A DNA stretch of 64,000 nt, taken from Nonomuraea indica (GTDB lineage: Bacteria > Actinomycetota > Actinomycetes > Streptosporangiales > Streptosporangiaceae). The DNA lies in contig NZ_KZ559471.1 in assembly GCF_002850745.1 (NCBI RefSeq), positions 161,081-225,080 on the forward strand, given 5' to 3'. How positions within the stretch are numbered: position 1 is the first letter of the stretch; each line of letters opens with the position of its first letter. Shown one piece after another: positions 16,353 through 24,716 of the stretch. The notes below the pieces were generated by a model. That model saw only the letters and a list, made by a program, of their open reading frames with translations, searched no databases and was not told the origin of the DNA. Both the position numbers and the translations under genes were made by a program.

Positions 16353-17303
16353 ATGACGGAATCTGGCGTTACCTCCTCGTGGCCGGACGTCGGCGTCGTG
16401 GTCTGCACGCGCGGCGACCGGCCGGAGATGCTGCGCGAGGCCCTCAAGGGCATCGAGTCGCAGGACTACCCCGGCAAGGTCACCACGGTGGTCGTCTTCG
16501 ACGGCAACGACCCCGATCCCGACCTGGTCTCCGACGACCCGGCGCGACCGGTCAGGGTGGTCCGCAACAACCGGCGGCGCGGCCTGCCCGCCGCCCGCAA
16601 CTGCGGCATCCTCACCCACGGCGACGAGGTCGAGTGGGTGGCCTTCTGCGACGACGACGACACCTGGCTGCCGACCCGCGTCCGGGTGCAGATCGAGGCG
16701 CTGCGCCGGCACCCCGACGCGGTCTTCGCCACCTGCGGCTCGCTGATCGTGCACCCGGAGTGGACCCGCCACATCCCGCTCGACAAGGAGCGCGTGCCGT
16801 TCTCCGACCTGCTCGACGGCCGCCAGCCGGCGATGCACCCGTCCGGGTTCCTCGCCCGGCGGGCCGCGCTCGTGGGCGACGCCGTCGGGCTGTTCTCCGA
16901 GACGATCCCCAGCGGCTACGGCGAGGACTACGAGATGCTGCTGCGCGCCGCCAGGCACGCGCCGATCGTGCACGTGCCCGGCGAGCACCTGCACGTGGCG
17001 ATGCACGGCCAGTCACACTTCGCCGGACGCTGGGACACCATCGCCGAGGCCCTGCAGTGGCTGCTGGAGCACTATCCCGAGATCCGCACCTCCCGCAAGG
17101 GCTACTCGCGGCTGGCCGGCCAGGTGGCCTTCACCCGCGTCGCCGTCGGGCGCCGCGCCGAGGCGCTGCGCTGGGCGGCGCGGGCCTTCGTCACCGACCC
17201 GCGGGAGATCAGGTCCTACGGCGTCGCCGTGATCGCCCTGCTACGGCTCGACCCGGCCTGGGTGGTCCGGCGGATGGAGGCGCGCGGGTTCGGGGCCCCG
17301 TGA
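16353..17303 (+). CDS. GT2 family glycosyltransferase
   Basis: 316 residues. GT-A fold: VGVVVCTRGDRPEMLREAL at 13-31, GLPAARNCGI at 77-86, and the metal-binding Asp cluster CDDDDTW at 99-105. A loop SGYGEDYEMLLRA places the catalytic GED-type acid. There is no membrane span, so it acts in the cytoplasm or at the inner membrane face on a lipid-linked acceptor. It is the only plus-strand gene inside the polysaccharide cluster. ATG 16353 is chosen; GTG 16341 in the same frame is possible. The last 63 bp overlap the 3' end of the convergent flippase gene. Confidence 0.9.
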   Translation: MTESGVTSSWPDVGVVVCTRGDRPEMLREALKGIESQDYPGKVTTVVVFDGNDPDPDLVSDDPARPVRVVRNNRRRGLPAARNCGILTHGDEVEWVAFCDDDDTWLPTRVRVQIEALRRHPDAVFATCGSLIVHPEWTRHIPLDKERVPFSDLLDGRQPAMHPSGFLARRAALVGDAVGLFSETIPSGYGEDYEMLLRAARHAPIVHVPGEHLHVAMHGQSHFAGRWDTIAEALQWLLEHYPEIRTSRKGYSRLAGQVAFTRVAVGRRAEALRWAARAFVTDPREIRSYGVAVIALLRLDPAWVVRRMEARGFGAP

Positions 17304-18620
17304 CCGGCCCGCGGCGATCCGCCGCAGCCCCGGCAGCACGGCCAGCGCCGTGACGGTCTGGCTGCCGAAGATCGCCATGCCCACTCCGGTGATGCCGTAG
17401 CGCGGCAGCAGCAGCTGCGCCCCGCCGATGGCCATCGCGGCCATGGCGAACTGCACGAACACGATGGTCCCGGCGCGCCGCAACGCCCGCAGCGCGCCCA
17501 GGTACAGCTCGACCACCGCCCGGGGCAGCGCCGCGAGCGCGATGAGCCGCATCAGGTCGGTGGCGTGCGCGGCGTACCCCTCACCGAACAACAGCAGCCC
17601 GACGGGCGCCAGCACCGCCGCCGCGACCACCAGCGGCGTGAGGATGAGGAACGTCCGGCGCAGCGCCCGCCGGCAGTTCTCCGCCAGCCGGGCCGAGTCG
17701 AACGCCCCCTCCACGGTGAGCGAGGACGCCATCGTGTAGCTGAGCATCTCCAGCATGGCGCCGAGCGTGATGGTCAGCCCGTAGTAGGCGTTCATCTCCT
17801 GGGTGACCTGGGCGGCCACCAGCACGGGCACGCCGTAGTTGAACAGCAGGGTGAAGATGGAGCCCGCGTAGTCGCCGGCCAGGAACCTGCCGATCTGCCG
17901 CGCCGGCGGCAGCGTGTTCGCGGCGGTCAGCCGTGAGTGCCCGGGGATCAGCCGCCTGAAGACGATCGTGTTCAGGCAGAGCGCCACCAGCAGCCCGGGC
18001 GCGATCCACGCGAGGAAGACCGCCCAGGACACCGCCGCACCCGACGCCGAGGCCAGCGCGAACGCGCACGCGGCCAGCACCCCGAACCTGACCACCCAGA
18101 AGACGAGATTGGCCACCGGCACCCACGGCGCCTTGCGCAGCGCCGTGAGCACCACGTCCTGCAACGTGCAGATGCTCCACACGATCACCATGGCGGTGAA
18201 GACCACACCGGCCGTCCAGCCCGACAGCAGGCGGTAGGTCTCTCCCCAGCTCGTCAGCGTCAGCAGGAACACCAGGCACGCGGCGGCCGACAGACCGGCC
18301 CCGGCCAGGTAGACGGTCGCGACGAACCGCCCGGTCCGCCGCCCGGCCTCGGGGACGAACCGGGCCACCGTGCCGACGAAGCCGAACGAGGTGATCGCGG
18401 CGAGGAACCGCATGGCCGCCAGGATCGCCATGCCGACGCCGACGTCGTCCTCGTCGAAGACGCGGGCGGTGACGGTCCAGTAGCCGAGCCCGATGACCGC
18501 GCCGGCCCCCGCGTTCAGCATCAGGGCGTACGCGCTGCGCAGCAGCGGGTCGTCGAGGTCGGACGGCAACCATCGGCGCGGGCCCGCCGGCCGGTCGGCG
18601 GGCTGGACGTTCCCGCTCAC
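17241..18620 (-). CDS. Wzx-like polysaccharide flippase (MVF/MATE superfamily)
   Basis: 459 residues with about 12 membrane spans. The N-terminal pattern LRSAYALMLNAGAGAVIGLGYW and the central FLAGDYAGSIFTLLFNYGVPVLVA fit lipid-linked oligosaccharide flippases, which move undecaprenyl-linked repeat units to the outer leaflet. GTG 18620 overlaps the stop of the deacetylase gene (GTGA), so they are co-translated. The C-terminal roughly 20 residues are encoded antisense to the end of the convergent GT2 gene. It gives the cluster an export step. Confidence 0.9.
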   Translation of the reverse strand: MSGNVQPADRPAGPRRWLPSDLDDPLLRSAYALMLNAGAGAVIGLGYWTVTARVFDEDDVGVGMAILAAMRFLAAITSFGFVGTVARFVPEAGRRTGRFVATVYLAGAGLSAAACLVFLLTLTSWGETYRLLSGWTAGVVFTAMVIVWSICTLQDVVLTALRKAPWVPVANLVFWVVRFGVLAACAFALASASGAAVSWAVFLAWIAPGLLVALCLNTIVFRRLIPGHSRLTAANTLPPARQIGRFLAGDYAGSIFTLLFNYGVPVLVAAQVTQEMNAYYGLTITLGAMLEMLSYTMASSLTVEGAFDSARLAENCRRALRRTFLILTPLVVAAAVLAPVGLLLFGEGYAAHATDLMRLIALAALPRAVVELYLGALRALRRAGTIVFVQFAMAAMAIGGAQLLLPRYGITGVGMAIFGSQTVTALAVLPGLRRIAAGRSRGPEPARLHPPDHPGRVEP

Positions 18621-19429
18621 CGGGCCACGACCTGACGGATCGCGTACCTGGTCCGGCGCACGACCGCGTAGCCCTTGGTCAGCGCCCGCTCCTTCAGGTA
18701 GAGCAGCGGGACGCCGCGGCCCTCGACGGCGCGGCGGAACTTGTCCATGCCGGTGTTCCTGGCCACGGTCAGCCGGGGCACGGCAAGCAGGTCCTGCCGC
18801 CCGCCGGGCACCGCGTCGGCCACGGCGTTGGCCACGGCGCAGGCGGCGACGTAGCCGGCCGCCCCGGCCTCGCGGCGCACCCGCGCGCTGGAGTAGCCGA
18901 AGGGATAGGCCATCGTCGTCACCGGGACGCCGGCCTTCTCCTCCAGCAGCCCCTTGTTGCGGCGCAGCTCGTCGCGCAGCTCGGCGTCGCGGAGCTGGTC
19001 GAGCTGGGGATGGCTGTGGCTGTGGCCGCCGATCTCGATCCCGGCCTGCGCGGCCTCGCGGACCTGGCCCCAGCTCAGCATGTCGTCCAGCGGGCGGCCC
19101 GCCGCGTCGGCGCCGGCGTCGGCCAGCCATCCGCTGGTCACGAAGACCGTGGCGGCGAAGCGGTGCCGCTCCAGGACGGGCAGCGCCTGGGAGTGGAAGT
19201 CGGCGTAGCCGTCGTCGAACGTCACCACGACCGGCCTGTCCGGCATCGGCCTCCCGCCTCCCCGGGCCAGGGAGGCGGCGAGGTCGCCGAACGTCAGCGG
19301 GGTGAAGCCGCTGCCGGCGAGGTAGGCGAGCTGCTCGGCGAAGTCGGACGGGCGCACCGACAGCCCGCGCGTCTCGTCCTTCGGCGTGTCGGTGACCGAG
19401 TGGTACATGAGGATCGGTACGCGGATCAC
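18617..19429 (-). CDS. Polysaccharide deacetylase (NodB/CE4 family)
   Basis: 270 residues. NodB motifs are present: PILMYHSV near 5-12, TFDDGYADF with Asp72/Asp73, metal ligands in GGHSHSHP (His136 and His140), and AYPFGY. These enzymes remove N- or O-acetyl groups from GlcNAc-type polymers. No signal peptide is visible, so it may act on lipid-linked intermediates inside the cell or be exported by another route. GTG 19429 overlaps the stop of the upstream GT2 gene (GTGA), and the stop overlaps the flippase start. The run GT2, deacetylase, flippase is therefore tightly coupled. Confidence 0.9.
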   Translation of the reverse strand: MIRVPILMYHSVTDTPKDETRGLSVRPSDFAEQLAYLAGSGFTPLTFGDLAASLARGGGRPMPDRPVVVTFDDGYADFHSQALPVLERHRFAATVFVTSGWLADAGADAAGRPLDDMLSWGQVREAAQAGIEIGGHSHSHPQLDQLRDAELRDELRRNKGLLEEKAGVPVTTMAYPFGYSSARVRREAGAAGYVAACAVANAVADAVPGGRQDLLAVPRLTVARNTGMDKFRRAVEGRGVPLLYLKERALTKGYAVVRRTRYAIRQVVAR

Positions 19430-20379
19430 CGTCCCGCACCTCGCAGCCGTACGGACCCCACCAGATAGCCCCAGGCGGTCCAGGCGAGCCCGACGACGAT
19501 GGCGACGGCCCGGCCGACCCCGCCGGGATCGCCGCGCAGCGCCTCGCCCAGGCTGCGCAGCGCGCCGAGCGGCAGCGTCTTCAGGGCGTGCGCCCGCTCG
19601 CTGGACAGCCCGTCCTGGCTGCCCACCTCCCGGGTGACCAGCGCCTTGGACAGCCCCTCGGCGTAGCACCGGGAGCGGAAGTAGGAGAACGTCTCGCGCT
19701 GGCGGGGCACCTTGTGCCCGATCAGGGCCCGCGGCTCGAACAGCATGACCGAGCCCGGCCTGCGCTGGCTCAGCCGGATGCAGAACTCGGTCTCCTCGCA
19801 GCCCAGCGGGCGGCTCTTGCGGCCCTGCACGCTGCGGCCGATGCCGCTGTGGAAGCCGCCGACCTCGCCGATCACCTCGCGCCGGAACGCCGCGTTGCCG
19901 CCCATGACGTTGCGGATCGGCGCCCGGACCGCGGGCATGCCCCGATAGGTGCAGCCCACGGTCCAGTCGAACTCGTACGGGAACCAGCGCGGGCGCCGCT
20001 TCGACGCCCACAGTGGCTCCGTCCGCCCGCCCACGCCCACGACCGTGCCGCCGGCGTCGGTGTCCTGGAAGCCCTCCTCCAAAGCCTCCAGCCAACCGGG
20101 ATCGGCCACCGCGTCGTCGTCCAGATAGGCGACGATGTCACCGGTGGCGATGTCCGCCCCGGTGTTCTTGCCGCCGGACAGGCCGCGTTCGTGGCTGTTG
20201 GCCACCACGACGGCCCGCGGGTATGCGGCCTTGAGTCGCAGCAGCAGGTCGGGGTTGTGGTCGACGACGAGGATCAGCTCGTGCGCGGGGCGCCGCTGGC
20301 GCTCGACCGACTCGACGGCCTGCCTGATGTCCTCCCAGCGGTCCTCGGTGTAGACGCAGATGACGACGGATGTAAGCAC
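19426..20379 (-). CDS. GT2 family glycosyltransferase
   Basis: 317 residues from GTG 20379, with AAGG about 8 bases upstream and 26 bp after the previous stop. GT-A motifs: SVVICVYTEDRWEDI at 4-18, GLSGGKNTGADIATGD at 66-81, DDD at 87-89, and CEETEFC as the ED-type catalytic segment. A single hydrophobic segment close to the C-terminus (VAIVVGLAWTAWGYLVGSV) could anchor it. Its start and opening motifs resemble the GT-A part of the 10167-13760 fusion, suggesting distant paralogy. The role is chain assembly on a lipid carrier; donor sugar unknown. Confidence 0.9.
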   Translation of the reverse strand: MLTSVVICVYTEDRWEDIRQAVESVERQRRPAHELILVVDHNPDLLLRLKAAYPRAVVVANSHERGLSGGKNTGADIATGDIVAYLDDDAVADPGWLEALEEGFQDTDAGGTVVGVGGRTEPLWASKRRPRWFPYEFDWTVGCTYRGMPAVRAPIRNVMGGNAAFRREVIGEVGGFHSGIGRSVQGRKSRPLGCEETEFCIRLSQRRPGSVMLFEPRALIGHKVPRQRETFSYFRSRCYAEGLSKALVTREVGSQDGLSSERAHALKTLPLGALRSLGEALRGDPGGVGRAVAIVVGLAWTAWGYLVGSVRLRGAGR

Positions 20380-20405
20380 GGGCGGGACCTTGTTTCCGGC
20401 GTTGG

Positions 20406-21239
20406 TCAGGCCACGCCCCGGTCGGCGGCTGGCCGCGCGGCGGGCTCGGGGAGCGGGGTGACCGGCTGGCGGCGCCACTCGCGCAGGATGGTCTTGAGCA
20501 CGCGGAACCCGTCGCGGACGGCCCGCAGGTTGCTCTCGCCGTGGATGCGGCAGCCCTCGTGGCTGGGCACCTCCTGGATCTTCAGGCCGGCCTTGGCGGC
20601 GCGCACGTTCATCAGCGTCTCCACCTCGAAGCCGTCGCAGTCGAGGTCGAGCACGTCGAGGTGGCGCGCCCAGAAGGCGTTGTAGCCGTAGCACAGGTCG
20701 GAGTACTTCGTCCCGTACATGAGGTTAACCAGCAGGGTGAGCGCCCTGTTGCCGAGGCTGCGGCCCAGCGTCAGGTCGTCGCTGCCGCCGCCCGGCGCGT
20801 AGCGCGAGCCCTTGACGAAGTCGGCGCCGGTCACGAGCGCGCCGACGTAGGAGATGATCTCCCGTCCGTCCATCGAGCCGTCAGCGTCGATCATCACGAT
20901 GATGTCGCCCGTGCAGGCGGCGAACCCCGCCGCCAGCGCGTCGCCCTTGCCCTTGCCGGTCTGCGTGACGATCTTCATGTTGGGGCGCAGGCGGCGGGCC
21001 ACGGCGACGGTGTCGTCCACCGAGTTGCCGTCGACGAGCACGATCTCGTCGATCCACTGGGGCAGCGTCGCGAACAGGTGAGGAAGGTTCTCGGCCTCGT
21101 TCATCGCGGGCACCACCACGCTGACCGTGGGCGAGATCGCGAGGTGCGGCGTGATGGGGGTGAAACGTTCGAGCGGCGGCATGGATCGCAGCGGCGCGAC
21201 ATGCACCTTGCCGTTGTGCCTGATCATCTCGGGACTCAT
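20406..21239 (-). CDS. GT2 family glycosyltransferase (dolichyl-phosphate-mannose-synthase-like)
   Basis: 277 residues. VSVVVPAMNEAENLPHLF at 39-56, VDGNSVDDT at 69-77, GKGKGDALAAGF at 96-107, DADGS from 118, then VKGSRYAPGGGS. This is the pattern of polyprenyl-phosphate sugar transferases (DPM1/GtrB type). It probably loads a sugar onto polyprenyl phosphate, which could supply the GT-C-like domain of the large fusion protein. ATG 21239 is chosen; AAAGGA lies 11 bases upstream. An ATG at 21227 is also possible. A 177-bp spacer separates it from the acyltransferase gene upstream. Confidence 0.9.
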   Translation of the reverse strand: MSPEMIRHNGKVHVAPLRSMPPLERFTPITPHLAISPTVSVVVPAMNEAENLPHLFATLPQWIDEIVLVDGNSVDDTVAVARRLRPNMKIVTQTGKGKGDALAAGFAACTGDIIVMIDADGSMDGREIISYVGALVTGADFVKGSRYAPGGGSDDLTLGRSLGNRALTLLVNLMYGTKYSDLCYGYNAFWARHLDVLDLDCDGFEVETLMNVRAAKAGLKIQEVPSHEGCRIHGESNLRAVRDGFRVLKTILREWRRQPVTPLPEPAARPAADRGVA

Positions 21240-21416
21240 GATGCGAACAATCCTTTCGGGACCACTCGCTGCGAGCCGCCGGACGCCCCCTGGGTGCTGA
21301 GGGAACGCCGAAAGCGGCGAACGGTGCATTGACGGTCCTGTGGGAGTGAAGGGTGTGCTCTGCTGGGTGTGCTGTGCTGCGGTGATGCTGTGCGCGAGGG
21401 GGACCGGGAGTGAGCC

Positions 21417-22535
21417 TCAGCGCGCTCCCGAGGTTTCCTTGGCGGTCTGATCAGGCTGCAGGGCGGTGCGCACCCGCCCGAAGCCCTTGAGCACGCGATC
21501 GGCCGCCCTGTAGAGAGACGGCCGATCAAGGACGATCGTCCGGGCCTTGTTGAGGGGAACGCGGCCCATCCAGTGCACGGCCGCCGCCGGGGACGGCCGC
21601 GAGATGCGACCCTCCGAGACGTAGAGCGTGCCGCTCTTCAACCAGTCCTTGTACTCCTTGCCGCCCTTGCCCATGTCGACCATGTGCAAACCGGCCCCGG
21701 CGGCCGCCTCGGCCATCTGGAGATGGTGGACGATACCTGGGGAGTACCGGGCGAACTCGGTGTCGTAGGCCGGGAACCAGCCGACGAGGGTGGTGGCCGT
21801 GCGCAGGCCGAAATGGCCCGCCACCGGGACGTCGCCGGCGTAGAGCATCGTCAGCACGCCGGCGAAGTCCGTGGACCGTTCCGCGTGCATCTGCTCGGTC
21901 AGCTCGACGATCCACGGTTGCGCGAACCTGTCGACACGGCCGGTGCGGCGATACTGGTCCGACTTCCAGGCGAGCAGCGTGCGCAGCACCCCGGGGTCGG
22001 CCGAGGCCCACTCGAAGCGCAACTCACCCTGCTCCCGGCCGAGCTTGCGCTCCTTGTAGCGGACGGTCTTGAGGTTCTTGGGGGAGTTGGCCCTGACCTG
22101 CTCCAGCCATGCATCGAAGCCGGCGGTGAAGTCCATCACCGGGGCCGGGCGCACGTCGCTCTCGTACGGGCCGAACGTGGGCTGCCCGGCGACCATGTGG
22201 TCGAAGTCGTAGACGTTGAGCCTGCACGCGCGCAGCAGCGCCCTGGCGTCGAGCTTGACGCCCTGCTCGGCGATCAGGCCGTGGCAGGTGGTGAGGAAGC
22301 CGCCGAGCGGCTTGCCCACGCCGAACCCGTGGCGCTCGTAGGGGAAGAAACCCACGATCCTGCCGCCGTCCTCGACGACCGCCACCCGTACGTAGTCGCG
22401 CAGGCTGTCCATCGCCACGGCGAACTCGACCGACAGGAACGGGTTGTCCAGGGCCCGATCCGCCTTCTGCAGCTCACGCCATCGTGCGCGTTCGGAGTTC
22501 GCGAGATCCCTTGGGCGAACGACCGAGATCTTCAC
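21417..22535 (-). CDS. FemAB/BioF2-like GNAT acyltransferase of the polysaccharide cluster
   Basis: 372 residues. A double-GNAT fold is suggested by GGRIVGFFPYERHGFG, SPKNLKTVRYKERKLGREQGE (KTxRYKxRKL motif), GDVPVAGHFGLR and YSPGIVHHLQMAEAA. This family (CelD/BioF2-like) often accompanies exopolysaccharide genes and is thought to acylate or aminoacylate sugars or lipid-linked intermediates. The start is GTG 22535; GGGAAAG lies too close to be an ideal ribosome site. It overlaps the TGA of a possible 59-codon ORF, so translation may be coupled. It is the first large gene after a leader rich in inverted repeats. Confidence 0.85.
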   Translation of the reverse strand: MKISVVRPRDLANSERARWRELQKADRALDNPFLSVEFAVAMDSLRDYVRVAVVEDGGRIVGFFPYERHGFGVGKPLGGFLTTCHGLIAEQGVKLDARALLRACRLNVYDFDHMVAGQPTFGPYESDVRPAPVMDFTAGFDAWLEQVRANSPKNLKTVRYKERKLGREQGELRFEWASADPGVLRTLLAWKSDQYRRTGRVDRFAQPWIVELTEQMHAERSTDFAGVLTMLYAGDVPVAGHFGLRTATTLVGWFPAYDTEFARYSPGIVHHLQMAEAAAGAGLHMVDMGKGGKEYKDWLKSGTLYVSEGRISRPSPAAAVHWMGRVPLNKARTIVLDRPSLYRAADRVLKGFGRVRTALQPDQTAKETSGAR

Positions 22536-22711
22536 CTTTCCCTGGCCCCCTGTCCGGTCCGGATGTCCCTTCCATGACGCGCCTCGGAAAGCACCTTTAC
22601 CACGAGGCTCCCAGGGGCTCCTCCTAATGGAACGGTGGGCAGGTCACGATCATGCAACAGTCCGGTTGCACCCACCGTCGTGACGGTGAACGCTCGGTAG
22701 TGCTTGATCAT
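22532..22711 (-). CDS. Possible 59-residue leader protein
   Basis: An ATG at 22711 has GGGAG 7 bases upstream. The 60-codon frame ends in a TGA that overlaps the GTG of the acyltransferase gene (GTGA), the same coupling used elsewhere in this cluster. The product begins MIKHYRAFTVTTVGATG and is basic at its end. There is no signal peptide, membrane span or known domain. Third-position GC is clearly lower than in neighbouring genes, so it may be a regulatory leader ORF rather than a conserved protein, or chance. Confidence 0.4.
   Translation of the reverse strand: MIKHYRAFTVTTVGATGLLHDRDLPTVPLGGAPGSLVVKVLSEARHGRDIRTGQGARER
22632..22688. promoter_or_regulatory. Three-arm inverted repeat with mutually exclusive hairpins
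   Basis: Arm A ACGGTGGG (22632-22639) pairs perfectly with arm B CCCACCGT (22671-22678). Arm B, read as CACCGTC (22673-22679), also pairs with arm C GACGGTG (22682-22688) across 2 bases. A separate perfect hairpin TGCAAC-6-GTTGCA sits at 22653-22670. In RNA of the minus strand these could switch; as DNA they could be regulator sites. They lie about 100-150 bp before the first large gene of the cluster. Confidence 0.5.
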
Positions 22712-22759
22712 TACCGTTCTCCCGGATGTCCTGGTTCGTCTCAGGGCACGACTGATCGC

Positions 22760-22776
22760 ATCCCATGTCATGGGAT
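22760..22776. promoter_or_regulatory. Perfect 8-bp palindrome, candidate operator
   Basis: ATCCCATG-T-CATGGGAT, a 17-bp dyad with one central base, lies 49 bp upstream of the possible leader ORF. Its length and symmetry suit a dimeric regulator near the cluster promoter. Confidence 0.5.
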
Positions 22777-23012
22777 CAATCGGCTCGTGAACACGTCAAT
22801 GCCGACGCTTGACGACTCGCTCCGGTTTACCAACAGATGAGAAAATCTGCTTCGGGTGACGCATGCCACACCCACGGGTAAGGCTGGGGCCCCGGCGCGG
22901 TCCTCAAGCACACCAGGATGCCCTATCCGGGCCACCGGCATGGCCCGCGGGCCGGATTTCGCATCACGGGTAGTTCAAAAGTTGATCTACTTGGCCATGG
23001 TGCGCGGCCGAC

Positions 23013-24623
23013 TTACAAGTCGTCTGCCTGCGTGTCCTCCGGTGCGCGAACGGGCGGGTCCGTCCCGTCGCCGGGCGGGTCCGGGGTGGCCGATGCGGTC
23101 GAGGGATCATCGGTGGGAGGCTCCGGCAGCGGCCGTCCCTCCCACGACAGCGCGCACGACGCGCCTCCCCCGTTGGAGGAGAGCGAGACCGTGCCGTCGC
23201 CGGGCGTGTCCGGGTCGGCGACCGTGACGACGATGGTCGCCGACCTGCCCGGCCGGATGGAGCCGCTCGCCGGGGACACCTCCAGCCCCTCCGACGCGCC
23301 TGCGGTCCAGGTGACGGTGGCGTTCCGGGCGCGCAGCACCACCGTGGCGGCGCCGTCGGCGTCACCCGGGCAGGTGACGCCGAGCCGGGCGCGAGGTGCG
23401 GCCCGCCGGGTCGCGCTGGGTCCCGTGGCGGGCTTCGTGGCCGCCTTCGTGACGCCGGGCCCGGTGGGCACGGTGGCGGTCGGCGCCGTGGCGGATGCGG
23501 TGGCGGTGGGCCGGGTGGCCGTCGGCTCCGCGCTCGGGCCGCTGGAGGGGGACGCCGGCTCCGCGGCGGGGTCGGGGTCGCGAGTGCCGCCCGGCTGCTC
23601 CACCGAGGCGGTGACGCCGGGCGAGGGGGCCACGCGCGACGCCGCGGGGCGGTCGTCGCCGGCCGCCACCAGCACCGCGCCGGTCGTGGCGAGCAGGCAC
23701 GCGCCGGCCGCCAGCGCGGGGGCGAGCCCGAGCGGGCGGCGCCGGCGCGGGCGCCGCCCGGGCGGCGCCGGGAAGCCCGCCCGGTCGAAGCCGTCGCTCC
23801 GGTCGAGGATCAGCGTACGGGCGTCGTCCGGCTCCCGGCTCAGGCACGTGCCGACCACCCGGCGCCGCAGGGACAGCGGCGGATACGCCACCGGCGCCAT
23901 GCCGAGCAGCCGGGCCGCCGACACGTGGCGGCGGCGCCTTTCCACGCACACCTCGCACCCGGCGATGTGCCCGGACAGCCGGCGCCGGAGCAGCGGGGTG
24001 AGCGGTCCCGTCCACGAGTCGAGCATCGCCGACAGGTCGGGACAGTGCGCCCGCCCGACCCGGGCCAGGACGACGGCCGCGGCGGCGTTCTCCAGGTGGT
24101 CCCGGGCCCGGTTCAGCCGGGACGCCGCCCGCCGTGAGGTCAGCCCGAGCACCGCGCCGGTCTCGGCCGGGCTCAGGCCGTGTCGCAGCGACAGGTGCAG
24201 CACCTCGCGCCCGACCCGTCCCAGCTCGCCCAGCGCCTCGCCCACCAGCGAGACCAGCTCCGCATCCGCGGCCTCGTCACCGCCGGCTCCCGGGACGACC
24301 GCCGCGGGCACGGTCCGGCCCGGCCCGCCGGAGGCGCGGCGGTGGGCCAGGCGGGCGACGGCCTGTGCCCGGGTCAGGGCGTAGAGCCAGGCGCGCAGCC
24401 GGGCGGTGTCCCTGAGCCGGGCCACCCGCCCGTGCGCGGTGACCAGCGCGTCATGGACCGCGTCGGCCGCCCCGTCACCCGTGCCGATCAGCGAGAAGGC
24501 GTAGTCGTGCAGCCGCTCGCCGTACGCGTCGTACAGCGCGGCCGGGCCGTCGGCGTCGCCGCGCCGCAGCGCGTCCACCAGGCACTGGTCGCCGGTGCGA
24601 TCGGCGGTCGGCCATCCGGGCAC
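23013..24623 (-). CDS. Membrane-tethered sigma factor fused to an anti-sigma zinc finger and BACON-like domain
   Basis: 536 residues from GTG 24623, with GGGGAGGG 5 bases upstream. Residues about 14-95 fit sigma-70 region 2 (DADGPAALYDAYGERLHDYAF) and 120-180 region 4 (VLHLSLRHGLSPAETGAVLG). Residues 193-226 carry a ZAS-type zinc motif: His193-Cys194, then H219-x3-C223-x2-C226, as in anti-sigma factors. A membrane span lies at about 298-320, then a Pro/Ala/Thr stalk and a C-terminal beta domain (about 395-485; VTWTAGASEGLEVSP) like BACON. The sigma factor thus appears held at the membrane by its own inhibitor, with an outer sensing domain; release by proteolysis is an inference. Confidence 0.85.
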   Translation of the reverse strand: MPGWPTADRTGDQCLVDALRRGDADGPAALYDAYGERLHDYAFSLIGTGDGAADAVHDALVTAHGRVARLRDTARLRAWLYALTRAQAVARLAHRRASGGPGRTVPAAVVPGAGGDEAADAELVSLVGEALGELGRVGREVLHLSLRHGLSPAETGAVLGLTSRRAASRLNRARDHLENAAAAVVLARVGRAHCPDLSAMLDSWTGPLTPLLRRRLSGHIAGCEVCVERRRRHVSAARLLGMAPVAYPPLSLRRRVVGTCLSREPDDARTLILDRSDGFDRAGFPAPPGRRPRRRRPLGLAPALAAGACLLATTGAVLVAAGDDRPAASRVAPSPGVTASVEQPGGTRDPDPAAEPASPSSGPSAEPTATRPTATASATAPTATVPTGPGVTKAATKPATGPSATRRAAPRARLGVTCPGDADGAATVVLRARNATVTWTAGASEGLEVSPASGSIRPGRSATIVVTVADPDTPGDGTVSLSSNGGGASCALSWEGRPLPEPPTDDPSTASATPDPPGDGTDPPVRAPEDTQADDL

Positions 24624-24699
24624 GACGTCCCTCCCCGCAACTCGCTCACGGACCCCCACGCGCCTAGGACGCCGCCCCGCTCCCCGGGGTTGGCTGAAC

Positions 24700-24716
24700 C
24701 ATGCCCAACAGGCATG
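24700..24716. promoter_or_regulatory. Palindrome upstream of the sigma-fusion gene
   Basis: CATGCC-CAACA-GGCATG, a perfect 6-bp inverted repeat 77 bp before the GTG of the sigma-fusion gene. Possible regulator site; function unknown. Confidence 0.35.

Larger units (their letters stand above)
22536..23012. other. 477-bp spacer: leader and promoter region of the polysaccharide cluster
   Basis: Between the acyltransferase gene and the sigma-factor gene, both on the minus strand. GC content is visibly lower than in the flanking genes. Apart from the possible small ORF it holds several inverted repeats (22632-22688, 22760-22776) and a short AT-rich repeat CAGAT-GAGAAA-ATCTG at 22834-22849. It must contain the cluster promoter and the end of the sigma-factor transcript; I could not fix a -10/-35 pair. 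Confidence 0.7.

Noticed and set aside
9760..22711. Genomic island or mobile element carrying the polysaccharide genes
   Set aside because: No integrase, transposase, tRNA or flanking direct repeat was seen, and gene composition matches the surroundings apart from the leader region.
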